From Pseudomonadota bacterium (lineage in GTDB: Bacteria > Pseudomonadota > Alphaproteobacteria > Kiloniellales > J153): DNA of 9,746 bases. The stretch's first letter is position 1. The number at the start of each line of letters is the position of its first letter. The notes under the pieces were generated by a model that was not told the origin of the DNA, ran no database searches, and saw only the letters and a list, made by a program, of their open reading frames with translations. A program made the translations under genes and the position numbers. The stretch lies in NCBI GenBank assembly GCA_022572105.1, contig JACZWN010000132.1:1-9746 (forward strand), read 5' to 3'. Shown here piece after piece: positions 1-6,962 of the stretch.

Positions 1-161
1 AAGGCGTAGCTCTCCCGGCTGGTCTCCGCCTGGGGAACACAGATCACGTGCACTTGCTGGAGCACCCGCTGGGCCTTCAGCGTCAACAATTCCGGATCGC
101 CTGGACCCACGCCGACCCCATACAGGCGTCCGTCGCCGGATGTAGATTGTCCGCTACTCAT
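1..161 (-). CDS. cobI: Precorrin-2 C20-methyltransferase, N-terminal fragment (runs off the window)
   Basis: The 53 complete codons visible read as the N terminus of a tetrapyrrole (corrin/porphyrin) methylase. After a short polar leader comes LYGVGVGPGDPELLTLKA at residues 13-30, the glycine-rich first loop of the family, and then a strand containing VICVPQ. CobI/CbiL uses S-adenosylmethionine to methylate C20 of precorrin-2 (or its cobalt form) in the cytoplasmic corrin-ring pathway. The wording around GVGVGPGDPELLTLKA fits CobI/CbiL better than other corrin methylases, but the fragment cannot separate the aerobic (CobI) from the anaerobic (CbiL) branch. The ATG (159-161) overlaps the end of the preceding CbiT-like reading frame by 8 bases, and an AAGG Shine-Dalgarno lies 8 bases ahead, so translation is probably coupled. 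That arrangement is normal for a cobalamin operon and shows that this end belongs with the CbiT half, not with the ThpR half. Confidence 0.8.
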   Translation of the reverse strand, partial: MSSGQSTSGDGRLYGVGVGPGDPELLTLKAQRVLQQVHVICVPQAETSRESYA

Positions 162-723
162 TCGCCGGACCTTCCCGTGACGCTGTGATTATGAATACTG
201 GGTTCATGGCTTCCAACCGCACCGTACCGTCATTGAATTCTTTGCCCCGGGCGGCATTGATCATGGTCATTTCCGGCGACAGTCCCAGGTCCCGAAGCTG
301 GTGATACACTTCCTGCGTACGCTCCAACGCCGCCAGGTTGACCACGATTCTGCCCCCACGCTTCAGCCGCGCGGCCACCGTATCCAGGATGTCGTTCAGC
401 ATTCCGCCGCTGCCGCCGACGAACACCGAGTTCGGGTCCGGCAGCCCTGCCAGCGCCGCCGGAGCCTCACCAGATATCACCCGCACGCGGCCCGAACCGA
501 AACGGTCGACGCCGTCGAGGGTCACCGCCAGGCGCGCGGCCCGGACCTGCGCCAGCGCGGTGTCGAGGTCGCGCGCCTGGGACCCGTCGACCTCGCCGAT
601 GAAGCGCAGTGTGAGGTGCAGGTTCTCGGGCGCGACCCAACGCGCGCCGGGCACGCCGGTGCACAGGGCGGCCAGGCGGTCCCGCAAGGGCGCCGGCAGG
701 GACAAGGCGAGGAACAGGCGCAT
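154..723 (-). CDS. Chimeric ORF: N-terminal half of ThpR joined in frame to C-terminal half of CbiT
   Basis: This 189-residue frame carries two unrelated half-proteins. Residues 1 to about 80 match ThpR (RNA 2',3'-cyclic phosphodiesterase, once called 2'-5' RNA ligase): MRLFLAL start, W29-x6-H36LTLRF with the first HxTx catalytic motif (H36, T38), then the usual DGVxxFG strand. The second HxTx motif needed for activity is absent. From about residue 82 the protein is CbiT, the C15-methylating and decarboxylating half of precorrin-6Y methyltransferase: GEAPAALAGLPDP, VFVGGSGG (101-107), LKRGGRIVVN (120-129), then NPVFIITA (174-181). The CbiT N-terminal part with the SAM-binding glycine loop is missing. 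ThpR alone and CbiT alone are each close to 180-200 residues, so about half of each is lost. Neither activity is likely to survive. The left part overlaps cobI as an intact cbiT would; the right part follows the FIST gene by 39 bases. No strong ribosome binding site precedes the ATG. Confidence 0.8.
   Translation of the reverse strand: MRLFLALSLPAPLRDRLAALCTGVPGARWVAPENLHLTLRFIGEVDGSQARDLDTALAQVRAARLAVTLDGVDRFGSGRVRVISGEAPAALAGLPDPNSVFVGGSGGMLNDILDTVAARLKRGGRIVVNLAALERTQEVYHQLRDLGLSPEMTMINAARGKEFNDGTVRLEAMNPVFIITASREGPANE
470..490. other. Junction between thpR and cbiT sequence
   Basis: Within the chimeric frame, ThpR similarity ends and CbiT similarity begins around the residues GRVRVISGEAP. 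Both families have an R-x-R-V-like stretch here, so the exact breakpoint is ambiguous by several bases. By hand count the 480 bases to the left are about 62% G+C and the 240 bases to the right about 76%. The right side has the codon bias of the rest of the window. No insertion sequence, inverted repeat or target duplication is visible at the join. A GATATC hexamer lies at 473-478, which may be chance. Confidence 0.65.
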
Positions 724-762
724 GCGCTGGTTTCCGGCTCTAGCGGGCGCGTAGCGGGGCGC

Positions 763-1899
763 TCAGACGAAGAGCGCGAGCACGCCGGTATATCCGTAAA
801 GGCGGTTGTGGAAAATCTCGCCGTTGCCGAAGAACCCGGCCAGCGGGATCTCGCCCAGTTCGTCCCGGATCAGACGCAACTCCTCCGAGTCGGACCCGAA
901 CAGGTTCGGCCCGCGCGCGATGCAGGAGAAGTAGAGCCCGGCCTTGGGCGTCGCCCCGGCGCGCTGCTTGACCTCCCGGACCATGCGCCGGAGGTCGCTC
1001 AGCGCGGCGTCGTGGTCGCGCCGGCAGAACAGGATGCGCCGGCCCGGCTCGACCGCCTCGGCCACCGAGATCCGGCCCTTGGCCAGGTCGATTCCGGTCA
1101 GGTTGCGCACCAGGTAATCGCCGGTATCGCTGCCCGCGATGGGAAAGGCGGCGAAGATGTAGCCGCCGACGCGGCGCAGGTCGTGGGCCAGCAGATCCCC
1201 GATCTCCGCCTTGAAGACCTCGAGCGCCGGGCGCCCGTCGATCGCCACGATGACGCCGTCTTGCACCTCGGTGATCGTATGCTGGGCGCCGATCGGCGAA
1301 CAGCCCTGGGTCAGGCCCACCGCCACCTCGATCTCCGGCGCCAGCAGCACGCCGGAAAGCCCGGCCTCGGTGACCCGGTCGGCGATCTGATGGTGGTGCG
1401 CGCGCGAGGCGCTGAGGCCGCCCACCAGAAAACCCGAGGACCGTGCCGCCAGGTCCTCGATGACTTTCTCCATGGCCTGATTGCGCGGGTCGCCGTGGAC
1501 CAGCCCAAGCACGCTCCGCTGGCGCGCCAGCCAGGTACCATGGGCGGCGGCGAAATCGTCGAGCCCGCCGTCGGCGGCCTCGGCGCCGACCGCTTTGAAA
1601 ACCCGGAACGCGTCATCGGGAAGCGCGGCCACCATGACCGATAGCGCCGGCCGGTCGTGATACTCGACGCCGCTCGCCGCCACGCCGAAGCCGACGCTGC
1701 CGGCCCAGTGCTCGATACGGGTCCGCTCGCGCAGGAAGGTGAGCACGCTCGAAAGGTCGTCGGCGAGCGCATCGGTGGCGTAGAGCAGGCCCAGGTTGGC
1801 GCCCGGCGGCGGCGCGCCGAGGGCATCGGTGCAGGCCTTGACGGCTGCGGCCCAGTCTTCGCCGGCGCCGTGCCCGGCCTTGAAGGTGGAATCCGACAT
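763..1899 (-). CDS. FIST-domain sensor protein (FIST_N and FIST_C)
   Basis: A 378-residue protein whose two halves read as the FIST N and FIST C domains, a bacterial sensory module proposed to bind small ligands such as amino acids. The N-terminal domain covers roughly residues 25-215 and includes WAGSVGFGVAASG near 65-77 and FLVGGLSAS near 157-165. The C-terminal domain covers about 220-375 and includes the characteristic FSCIARGPNLFG (about 324-335) and PLAGFFGNGEI (about 352-362). There is no signal peptide or membrane helix, so it should be cytoplasmic. FIST domains are often fused to, or beside, histidine kinases, cyclases or chemoreceptors; here there is no output domain and no such neighbour. 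It sits 19 bases after tesA and 39 bases before thpR sequence on the same strand, suggesting one operon. A GTG nine codons upstream (1924-1926) is an alternative start; the ATG is preferred because of its better ribosome binding site. The ligand is unknown. Confidence 0.85.
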   Translation of the reverse strand: MSDSTFKAGHGAGEDWAAAVKACTDALGAPPPGANLGLLYATDALADDLSSVLTFLRERTRIEHWAGSVGFGVAASGVEYHDRPALSVMVAALPDDAFRVFKAVGAEAADGGLDDFAAAHGTWLARQRSVLGLVHGDPRNQAMEKVIEDLAARSSGFLVGGLSASRAHHHQIADRVTEAGLSGVLLAPEIEVAVGLTQGCSPIGAQHTITEVQDGVIVAIDGRPALEVFKAEIGDLLAHDLRRVGGYIFAAFPIAGSDTGDYLVRNLTGIDLAKGRISVAEAVEPGRRILFCRRDHDAALSDLRRMVREVKQRAGATPKAGLYFSCIARGPNLFGSDSEELRLIRDELGEIPLAGFFGNGEIFHNRLYGYTGVLALFV

Positions 1900-1908
1900 C
1901 GCGCCCGG

Positions 1909-1914
1909 CTCCTT
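1909..1914 (-). promoter_or_regulatory. Shine-Dalgarno that decides the FIST start
   Basis: The minus strand reads AAGGAG followed by nine bases and then ATG (1897-1899). It lies downstream of the alternative GTG at 1924-1926, which has only a weak purine stretch before it. This argues for the ATG as start, giving 378 rather than 387 residues. Confidence 0.6.
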
Positions 1915-1918
1915 GGTA

Positions 1919-2632
1919 TCAGCCACCGCTCGCCGCGCCGCCGGCCCGGAGCCGGCGTGCGGCCAGCGCCTCGACCATCGCGCCCAGGCGCGGCGCCAGG
2001 CGCTCGGCGATCACCTCGACCCCGGCCGCGTTGGGGTGGATGCCGTCGGCCTGGTTGAGCGCCGGGTCCATGGCGACGCCGTCGAGCAGGAACGGATAGA
2101 AGGCGACGCCGTGCTTCTCGGCCAGCCGGGGAAAGACCGCGTCGAAGGCGGCGGCGTAGTCGGCGCCCAGATTGCGCGGCGCCAGCATGCCGGCGAGCAG
2201 CACCGGCAGGCCCGCCTCACCGAGGCGGATCAGGATGGCGTCCAGATTGTCGTAGGTCGCCGCCGGGTCGAGGCCACGCAGCGCGTCGTTGCCGCCGAAC
2301 GCGACCAGCGCGAGGTCGGGCGGCTCCCCGCCCAGCGCCCAATCGAGCCGCGTCCGGCCCGAGGCCGTGGTGTCCCCCGAGTTGCCGCCGTTGATGACCT
2401 CGACCGAAAGCCCGCGCGCCTTGAGCGCCACCTCCAGCCGCTCCGGCAAGGTCTGCCCGGACGCCAGGCCGTAGCCGTGGATCAGGCTGTCGCCGAAGGC
2501 CAACAGGCGGAACGCCGGCGCCGCGTTCGATTGCCCTTGCGCCGGGCCGAACGCCAGCAGCAGCAACGCCACGGCGAGGCAGGCGCGGCGCGCAGAGGAC
2601 AACGAGGTGCGTAGCATGGCGAGATGAACCAT
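1919..2632 (-). CDS. tesA: Secreted GDSL-family esterase/lysophospholipase (TesA type)
   Basis: A 237-residue SGNH/GDSL hydrolase. An N-terminal export signal is visible: basic start, hydrophobic CLAVALLLLAFGP (18-30) and a likely cut after AQG or nearby, so the mature enzyme should act in the periplasm. All four SGNH blocks are present: FGDSL (46-50, nucleophile Ser49), the NGGNSGDTTASG segment (81-92), GGND (113-116, oxyanion Asn115) and DGIHPNAAG (196-204, catalytic Asp196 and His199). Family members hydrolyse thioesters, arylesters or lysophospholipids, and the true substrate cannot be read from sequence. It is divergent from an ABC ATPase/permease pair, the same trio as E. coli tesA-ybbA-ybbP. 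A second in-frame ATG five codons on (M6) is a possible start; neither has a strong ribosome binding site. The tail after about residue 225 is low-complexity Ala/Gly/Arg. Confidence 0.9.
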   Translation of the reverse strand: MVHLAMLRTSLSSARRACLAVALLLLAFGPAQGQSNAAPAFRLLAFGDSLIHGYGLASGQTLPERLEVALKARGLSVEVINGGNSGDTTASGRTRLDWALGGEPPDLALVAFGGNDALRGLDPAATYDNLDAILIRLGEAGLPVLLAGMLAPRNLGADYAAAFDAVFPRLAEKHGVAFYPFLLDGVAMDPALNQADGIHPNAAGVEVIAERLAPRLGAMVEALAARRLRAGGAASGG

Positions 2633-2664
2633 GGGCTGCTGGAGAGGCTAGCGCGCTGCCGCTT

Positions 2665-2693
2665 CAGGTAAAGCCCCGGCACGCCCGGGTCAA
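2665..2693 (-). promoter_or_regulatory. Candidate promoter for tesA
   Basis: On the minus strand TTGACC (2688-2693) is separated by 17 bases from TACCTG (2665-2670), about 33 bases before the tesA ATG. The -35 is good and the -10 is poor, though alphaproteobacterial -10 boxes are often weakly conserved. Position in a divergent intergenic gap supports it. Confidence 0.35.
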
Positions 2694-2708
2694 GCTGGGC
2701 CCGCGCCA

Positions 2709-2737
2709 TTGACAGCCCGCTCGCCGCGCCATATCGG
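2709..2737 (+). promoter_or_regulatory. Candidate promoter for the ybbA-ybbP operon
   Basis: A perfect -35 hexamer TTGACA (2709-2714) is followed after exactly 17 bases by TATCGG (2732-2737). It lies 59 bases before the ybbA ATG and points toward it. The first three bases of the -10 match consensus and the rest do not. Confidence 0.5.
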
Positions 2738-2796
2738 AAAGGGCCTGCGATGCGTGTCCCCGTCACCGAGCCACCGAAACCTTGCCCGAAGCACCG

Positions 2797-3489
2797 ATGA
2801 TCGCCCTGGAAGACGTGGACTTGACCCTGCCCTCGGCGGCCGGGCCGGTGCACATCCTGCGCGGCTTGTCGCTGTCCATCGCGCGCGGCGAGACGGTGAG
2901 CGTGGTCGGGCCCTCGGGCTCGGGCAAGTCGTCGATGATGATGGTGATCGCCGGGCTCGAGCGCGCCACCTCGGGCCGGGTCGCGATCGGCGGCGCCGAC
3001 TTCGCCACCCTCGACGAGGACGACCTGGCCCGCTTCCGGCGCGATTCGATCGGCATCGTGTTCCAGGACTATCATTTGGTGCCGACCATGACCGCGCGCG
3101 AGAACGTGGCGATCCCCTTGGAGCTGGCCGGCCGCGACGACGCCTTCGCGCGCGCCGAGGCCTGTCTCGAATCGGTCGGGCTCGGCCACCGCCTGAGCCA
3201 CTACCCGGGCCAGCTCTCCGGCGGCGAGCAGCAGCGCACGGCACTCGCCCGGGCCTTCGCCGCGGAGCCGGGGCTGATTCTGGCCGACGAGCCGACCGGC
3301 AATCTGGACGGCGAGACCGGCGCGCTGGTCATCAAGCTGTTGTTCGACCTGCAGGCCGCGCACGGCACGACGCTGGTCCTGATCACCCACGACCCCGAGG
3401 TCGCGGTGCGCTGCCGGCGCGGGCTGCGCATGGTGGACGGCCGAATCGTGGAGCCGGGCGCGGCGAGCGCCGCGGCCGCCGGCGAATGA
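2797..3489 (+). CDS. ybbA: ABC transporter ATP-binding protein, YbbA/LolD/MacB family
   Basis: A 230-residue ATPase with all nucleotide-binding motifs in order (numbering from the chosen ATG): Walker A GPSGSGKSS near 38-46, Q-loop VFQDYHLVP near 88-96, signature LSGGEQQR near 139-146, Walker B LILADEP near 159-165, D-loop GNLD and the switch histidine in LITHD near 194-198. The sequence type is that of LolD/MacB/YbbA ATPases, which drive mechanotransmission or extraction of substrates from the inner membrane rather than classical import. The next gene starts inside its stop codon (4-base overlap), so the two are co-translated and surely form one complex. An in-frame TTG five codons upstream (2782) is an alternative start; the ATG gives the usual family N terminus IALEDVDL and a length near the 228 residues of E. 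coli YbbA. Neither start has a clear ribosome binding site. The substrate is unknown. Confidence 0.9.
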   Translation: MIALEDVDLTLPSAAGPVHILRGLSLSIARGETVSVVGPSGSGKSSMMMVIAGLERATSGRVAIGGADFATLDEDDLARFRRDSIGIVFQDYHLVPTMTARENVAIPLELAGRDDAFARAEACLESVGLGHRLSHYPGQLSGGEQQRTALARAFAAEPGLILADEPTGNLDGETGALVIKLLFDLQAAHGTTLVLITHDPEVAVRCRRGLRMVDGRIVEPGAASAAAAGE

Positions 3490-6083
3490 CCGTTCCGGGA
3501 CCCGGCGCGGCGTCCTTCGGACTCGCCCTGCGCCTGGCGCGACGCGAGCTGCGCGGCGGGCTGCGCGGCTTTCGGGCCTTCCTGGCCAGCCTGATCCTGG
3601 GCATCGGCGCGATCACGGCGGTCGGCACCCTGGCCGAATCCCTGCTCGCCGGCCTGCGCGACGACGGCCGGGTGCTGCTCGGCGGCGATCTGGACCTGCG
3701 CCTGGTGCATCGCGAAATCACGGCGGAGCAGCGCGCCTGGCTGGAGGCGCGCGGGCGCCTGTCCCAGATCGTCGAGCTGCGCGCCATGGCCCACGCCATG
3801 GCCGACGGGGACGGGCGGCGCGCGCTGATCGAGCTGCGCGCGGTCGATAGCGCCTATCCGCTCTACGGTGCGGTCGAGCTGCGCCCGGCGCGGCCGCTCG
3901 CCGAGCTTCTGGCGTACCGCGACGGCGCCTGGGGCCTGGCCGTCGACGCCAGCCTGCTGCGCCGCTTCGACCTGGATCCGGCATCAATCGACGCGGGAGC
4001 GCGGCTGCGCATCGGCGAGCTTACCTACGAGATCCGGGCCCTGGTCGCGCGCGAGCCGGACCGCTCGACCCGCATCGCCGCCTTCGGCCCCCGGGTCCTG
4101 GTGGCGTACGACAGTCTGGCCCAAACCGGCCTGTTGCAGCCGGGCAGCCTGAACCACCATCACTACCGGTTGCGTCTACCTGAAGGCGGCGATCCGGCGG
4201 CGGTGCGGCGCGGGCTCGCCGAGGCCTTCCCGGACGCGGGCTGGCGGGTTCGCGACACCAGCCAGGCGGCGCCCGGCCTGGCCCGCTTCATCGACCGTCT
4301 CGGCCTGTTCCTGACGCTGGTCGGGCTGACCGCGCTGTTGATCGGCGGGGTCGGCATCGGCAACGCGGTTCGCGGCTACCTGGAGAGCCGCACCGCGACC
4401 ATCGCGACGTTGAAGTGCCTAGGCGCATCGGGCCGCCTGATCGCCCGCGTCTATTGGCTCCAGATCCTCGCCCTCGCGCTGCTGGGCATCGCGGCCGGAT
4501 TGGCGCTGGGGTTGGCCGCCGCCTATGTGGCGGGCACGCTGCTCGGCGAGGTCTTCGCCTGGCGCACCGTCATCGCGGTCCATCCCCGGCCGCTCTTGAC
4601 CGCGGCCGCCTACGGGCTGCTGACCGCCGCGGCCTTTTCGCTCTGGCCGCTCGCGCACGCCCGCGCCCTGTCGCCGGCCAGCCTGTTCCGCGACAAGGTC
4701 GCGCCCGCCCCCTGGCCGCGCCGGCGCCTGGCGGCCAGGGCCTATGGCGCGATCGGCCTGGTCGCCGTGGCGCTCGCGGGACTGGTCATCGCCACCTCGA
4801 CGGACCGCTGGGTCGGGCTCTGGTTCGTGCTCTGCGCGGCCGGCGCCCTGCTGCTGTTCCACGGCGCCGGGATCGGGTTGGTGGCGCTGCTGCGGCGCCT
4901 TCCGCGCCCGCGCCGGATGGGCTTGCGTCTGGCCTTGGCCAATCTGGTCCGCCCCGGCGCGGCCACGGTGAGCGTCGTCACCTCCTTCGGCTTGGGCCTG
5001 ACGGTGCTGGTCGCGATCGTGCTGGTCGAGGCGAACCTGACGCGCGCGCTGAGCCGGACCCTGCCCGACCAAGCGCCGGCGCTCTACTTCATCGACATCC
5101 AGCCCGACCAGGTGGCGCTCTTCGACCGGATCGTGCGGGCGACGCCGGGCGCGGGCGAACTGCGCCGCATCCCGATGCTGCGCGGGCGCATCGTCTCGGT
5201 GAACGGCGTCCCGCCGGAACGCCTCGAGATCCCGCCCGAGATCGCCTGGGTGTTCCGCGGCGACCTCGGGTTGACCTGGTCGCGCGAGCCGCCGCCGAGC
5301 GCGGAGATCTCGGCGGGCAGCTGGTGGCCGCCGGACTACCAGGGCCCGCCCCTGGTCTCGCTCGACGCCGAGGTCGCCGGCGCCCTCGGCATCGGCCCCG
5401 GCGACCGGATCGGCGTCAATGTGCTCGGCCGCGACATCGAGGCCGAGATCGCCAGCCTACGGGTCATCGACTGGACCGGGCTCGGCCTCAACTTCGTGCT
5501 GATCTTTTCGCCCGGCCTGCTGGAAGCCGCGCCGCAAATCCATATCGCGACCGTCGAGATCGCGCCCGGCGCCGGCTCGCGCACCCGGGCCGAGGTCGAG
5601 GACGAACTCGAGCGCGCGGTCACCGATCGCTTCGCCAACGTCTCCGCGATCCGGGTCCGGGACGCGCTCGACGCGGTGCTCGGCATCATGGGCCACGTCG
5701 CGCTCGCGGTGCACGCCGCGGCGGCGGTGGCGCTCCTGGCCAGCATCGTGGTCCTGGGCGGCGCCCTGGCGGCGGGACAGCACCTGCGCATCTACGACGC
5801 CGTGGTGCTCAAGGTCCTGGGCGCGACCCGCGGCCGCCTGCTGCGCGTCTATCTCATGGAATACGGCTTTCTGGGGCTGGCCACCGCGGCGCTGGCGGCC
5901 GTGATCGGCACGCTCGGCGCCTATCTGGTGGTCACCGAACTGCTGCATCTCGGCTTCAGCTTCCTGGCCGGGCCGGTCGCGGCGGTGACCTTGCCCGGAG
6001 TCGCGGTGACGCTCGGCCTGGGCTTCCTGGGGACCTGGCGGGCGCTCGACCGCAAGGCGGCGCCGCTGCTCAGGAACCAATGA
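3486..6083 (+). CDS. ybbP: Large FtsX-family ABC permease (YbbP)
   Basis: An 865-residue membrane protein with about ten predicted helices: one near 31-54, a cluster of three around 270-390, three between 420 and 515, and three in the last 130 residues (about 735-850). It holds two FtsX permease domains, each followed by the typical coupling segment: TIATLKCLGASGRLIARVY (304-323) and DAVVLKVLGATRGRLLRVY (771-789). Two large soluble loops (about 55-265 and 520-730) should face the periplasm, as in the YbbP/MacB-like type VII-style ABC systems. E. coli YbbP has 804 residues and the same layout. Its ATG overlaps the TGA of ybbA (ATGA). With YbbA it would form an inner-membrane complex; linkage to the secreted esterase TesA suggests a role with lipid or hydrophobic substrates, which is inference from gene order. 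There is no clear terminator after it; transcription may end or run on through the 128-base gap to the next gene. Confidence 0.9.
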   Translation: MTVPGPGAASFGLALRLARRELRGGLRGFRAFLASLILGIGAITAVGTLAESLLAGLRDDGRVLLGGDLDLRLVHREITAEQRAWLEARGRLSQIVELRAMAHAMADGDGRRALIELRAVDSAYPLYGAVELRPARPLAELLAYRDGAWGLAVDASLLRRFDLDPASIDAGARLRIGELTYEIRALVAREPDRSTRIAAFGPRVLVAYDSLAQTGLLQPGSLNHHHYRLRLPEGGDPAAVRRGLAEAFPDAGWRVRDTSQAAPGLARFIDRLGLFLTLVGLTALLIGGVGIGNAVRGYLESRTATIATLKCLGASGRLIARVYWLQILALALLGIAAGLALGLAAAYVAGTLLGEVFAWRTVIAVHPRPLLTAAAYGLLTAAAFSLWPLAHARALSPASLFRDKVAPAPWPRRRLAARAYGAIGLVAVALAGLVIATSTDRWVGLWFVLCAAGALLLFHGAGIGLVALLRRLPRPRRMGLRLALANLVRPGAATVSVVTSFGLGLTVLVAIVLVEANLTRALSRTLPDQAPALYFIDIQPDQVALFDRIVRATPGAGELRRIPMLRGRIVSVNGVPPERLEIPPEIAWVFRGDLGLTWSREPPPSAEISAGSWWPPDYQGPPLVSLDAEVAGALGIGPGDRIGVNVLGRDIEAEIASLRVIDWTGLGLNFVLIFSPGLLEAAPQIHIATVEIAPGAGSRTRAEVEDELERAVTDRFANVSAIRVRDALDAVLGIMGHVALAVHAAAAVALLASIVVLGGALAAGQHLRIYDAVVLKVLGATRGRLLRVYLMEYGFLGLATAALAAVIGTLGAYLVVTELLHLGFSFLAGPVAAVTLPGVAVTLGLGFLGTWRALDRKAAPLLRNQ

Positions 6084-6113
6084 TGTCAAGGGGATAACGC
6101 CCCGGCGCTAAAA

Positions 6114-6130
6114 CCATAATTATTTTATGG
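6114..6130. repeat. Short dyad CCATAA-N5-TTATGG in the ybbP to BI-1 gap
   Basis: A perfect 6-bp inverted repeat with a 5-base centre, in an AT-rich patch just ahead of the candidate promoter of the next gene. It could be an operator, or the remains of a terminator for ybbP, or chance. Confidence 0.3.
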
Positions 6131-6144
6131 ATCGGCGGAAACTA

Positions 6145-6173
6145 TTGATTCCGGGCGCGATTGGGCCAATATT
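6145..6173 (+). promoter_or_regulatory. Candidate promoter for the Bax inhibitor-1 gene
   Basis: TTGATT (6145-6150), 17-base spacer, AATATT (6168-6173), each with four of six consensus matches. It lies 38 bases before the ATG of the downstream gene, and this gap is the least GC-rich stretch for several kilobases. Confidence 0.4.
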
Positions 6174-6211
6174 GACGGTAGATCAATTCCAGCCACCAAA
6201 GGGGTTCATTC

Positions 6212-6931
6212 ATGGCTATCGGTCCCAACCGCAAGGTGATGTCCCGCGCCCAGGCCGAGGCGGCCGCCGTCGACGTCGGCCTGCGCGCCTACATGCTGCG
6301 GGTCTACAATTACATGTGCGTCGCCTTGGCGCTCACCGGCGCGGTGGCGTTCTACGTCTCGACCAGTCCGACGCTGCTGCAGGCGATCTACGGCACGCCG
6401 CTGATGTGGGTGGTGTTCCTGGCGCCGCTCGGGATGGTTTTCTTCCTCTCGGCGCGCATCCACAAGATGTCGGCCGGAACGGCGCAGACCATGTTCTGGT
6501 TCTTCGCCGCCTTGGTCGGGCTGTCGCTGGCCTCGATCTTCATCGTCTATACCGGCACATCGGTGGCGCGGGTCTTCTTCATCACCGCCGGCGCCTTCGC
6601 CGGGCTGTCGCTGGTCGGCTACACCACCAAGAGGGACCTCTCGGGCATGAGGACCTTCCTGTTCATGGGCGTGATCGGCTTGGTCATCGCCATGGTGGTC
6701 AACATGTTCCTCGGCTCGAGCGGGCTGCAGCTGTTGATCTCGGTGGTCGGGGTGCTGATCTTCGCCGGCCTGACCGCCTACGACACCCAGCAGATCAAGC
6801 TGATGTATTACGAGGCCGACAGCGGCGAAGTCGCCACCAAGAAATCGATCATGGGGGCGCTTAGGCTCTACCTCGACTTCCTCAACATGTTCATCTTCCT
6901 GATGCACATCCTGGGCGTGGCGCGCAACTAG
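6212..6931 (+). CDS. Bax inhibitor-1 (BI-1/YccA/YbhL) family membrane protein
   Basis: A 239-residue integral inner-membrane protein with seven hydrophobic helices at roughly 34-50, 63-80, 93-113, 119-137, 147-166, 171-190 and 217-236. Family landmarks are GYTTKRDLSGM (136-146), FAGLTAYDTQQIK (184-196) and ALRLYLDFLNMFIFL (216-230). Bacterial homologues include YetJ, a pH-sensitive calcium leak channel, and YccA, which inhibits the FtsH protease. Asp191 and Asp222 stand where the paired aspartates of YetJ's gate are expected, so a calcium or cation leak is possible, but that is inference. The ribosome binding site AAAGGGG with 7-base spacing makes the start secure. It appears to be a single-gene transcript: its own candidate promoter lies upstream and a strong terminator follows 31 bases after the stop. 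In many alphaproteobacteria this family is monocistronic. Length is normal and nothing is missing. Confidence 0.9.
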   Translation: MAIGPNRKVMSRAQAEAAAVDVGLRAYMLRVYNYMCVALALTGAVAFYVSTSPTLLQAIYGTPLMWVVFLAPLGMVFFLSARIHKMSAGTAQTMFWFFAALVGLSLASIFIVYTGTSVARVFFITAGAFAGLSLVGYTTKRDLSGMRTFLFMGVIGLVIAMVVNMFLGSSGLQLLISVVGVLIFAGLTAYDTQQIKLMYYEADSGEVATKKSIMGALRLYLDFLNMFIFLMHILGVARN

Positions 6932-6962
6932 GCAAGCGCGAACGCACAGACAAAAATCAAAC

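Noticed and set aside
301..1644. Plus-strand open frame of 447 codons
   Set aside because: It lies antisense to the chimeric ORF and the FIST gene, is rich in Arg/Gln/His/Asp with no domain, and crosses the composition step. It is a product of high GC.
2482..3390. Minus-strand 302-codon frame spanning the divergent promoter region
   Set aside because: It overlaps ybbA antisense and tesA out of frame, with low-complexity composition and no recognisable motif.
2709..3485. Extension of the permease frame upstream to TTG at 2709
   Set aside because: The frame is open only because of high GC and runs through ybbA in a wrong frame. The TTG is the -35 box of the candidate promoter, and the ATG at 3486 in the ATGA overlap is a natural start.
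4415..6097. Plus-strand open frame of 560 codons within the permease
   Set aside because: It is a shifted frame of ybbP, almost entirely Arg/Ala/Gly/Pro, while the ybbP frame shows clear FtsX motifs and helices.
6172..6177. TTGACG as an alternative -35 for the BI-1 gene
   Set aside because: No -10-like hexamer occurs at 16-18 bases; that position falls on ACCAAA next to the ribosome binding site.
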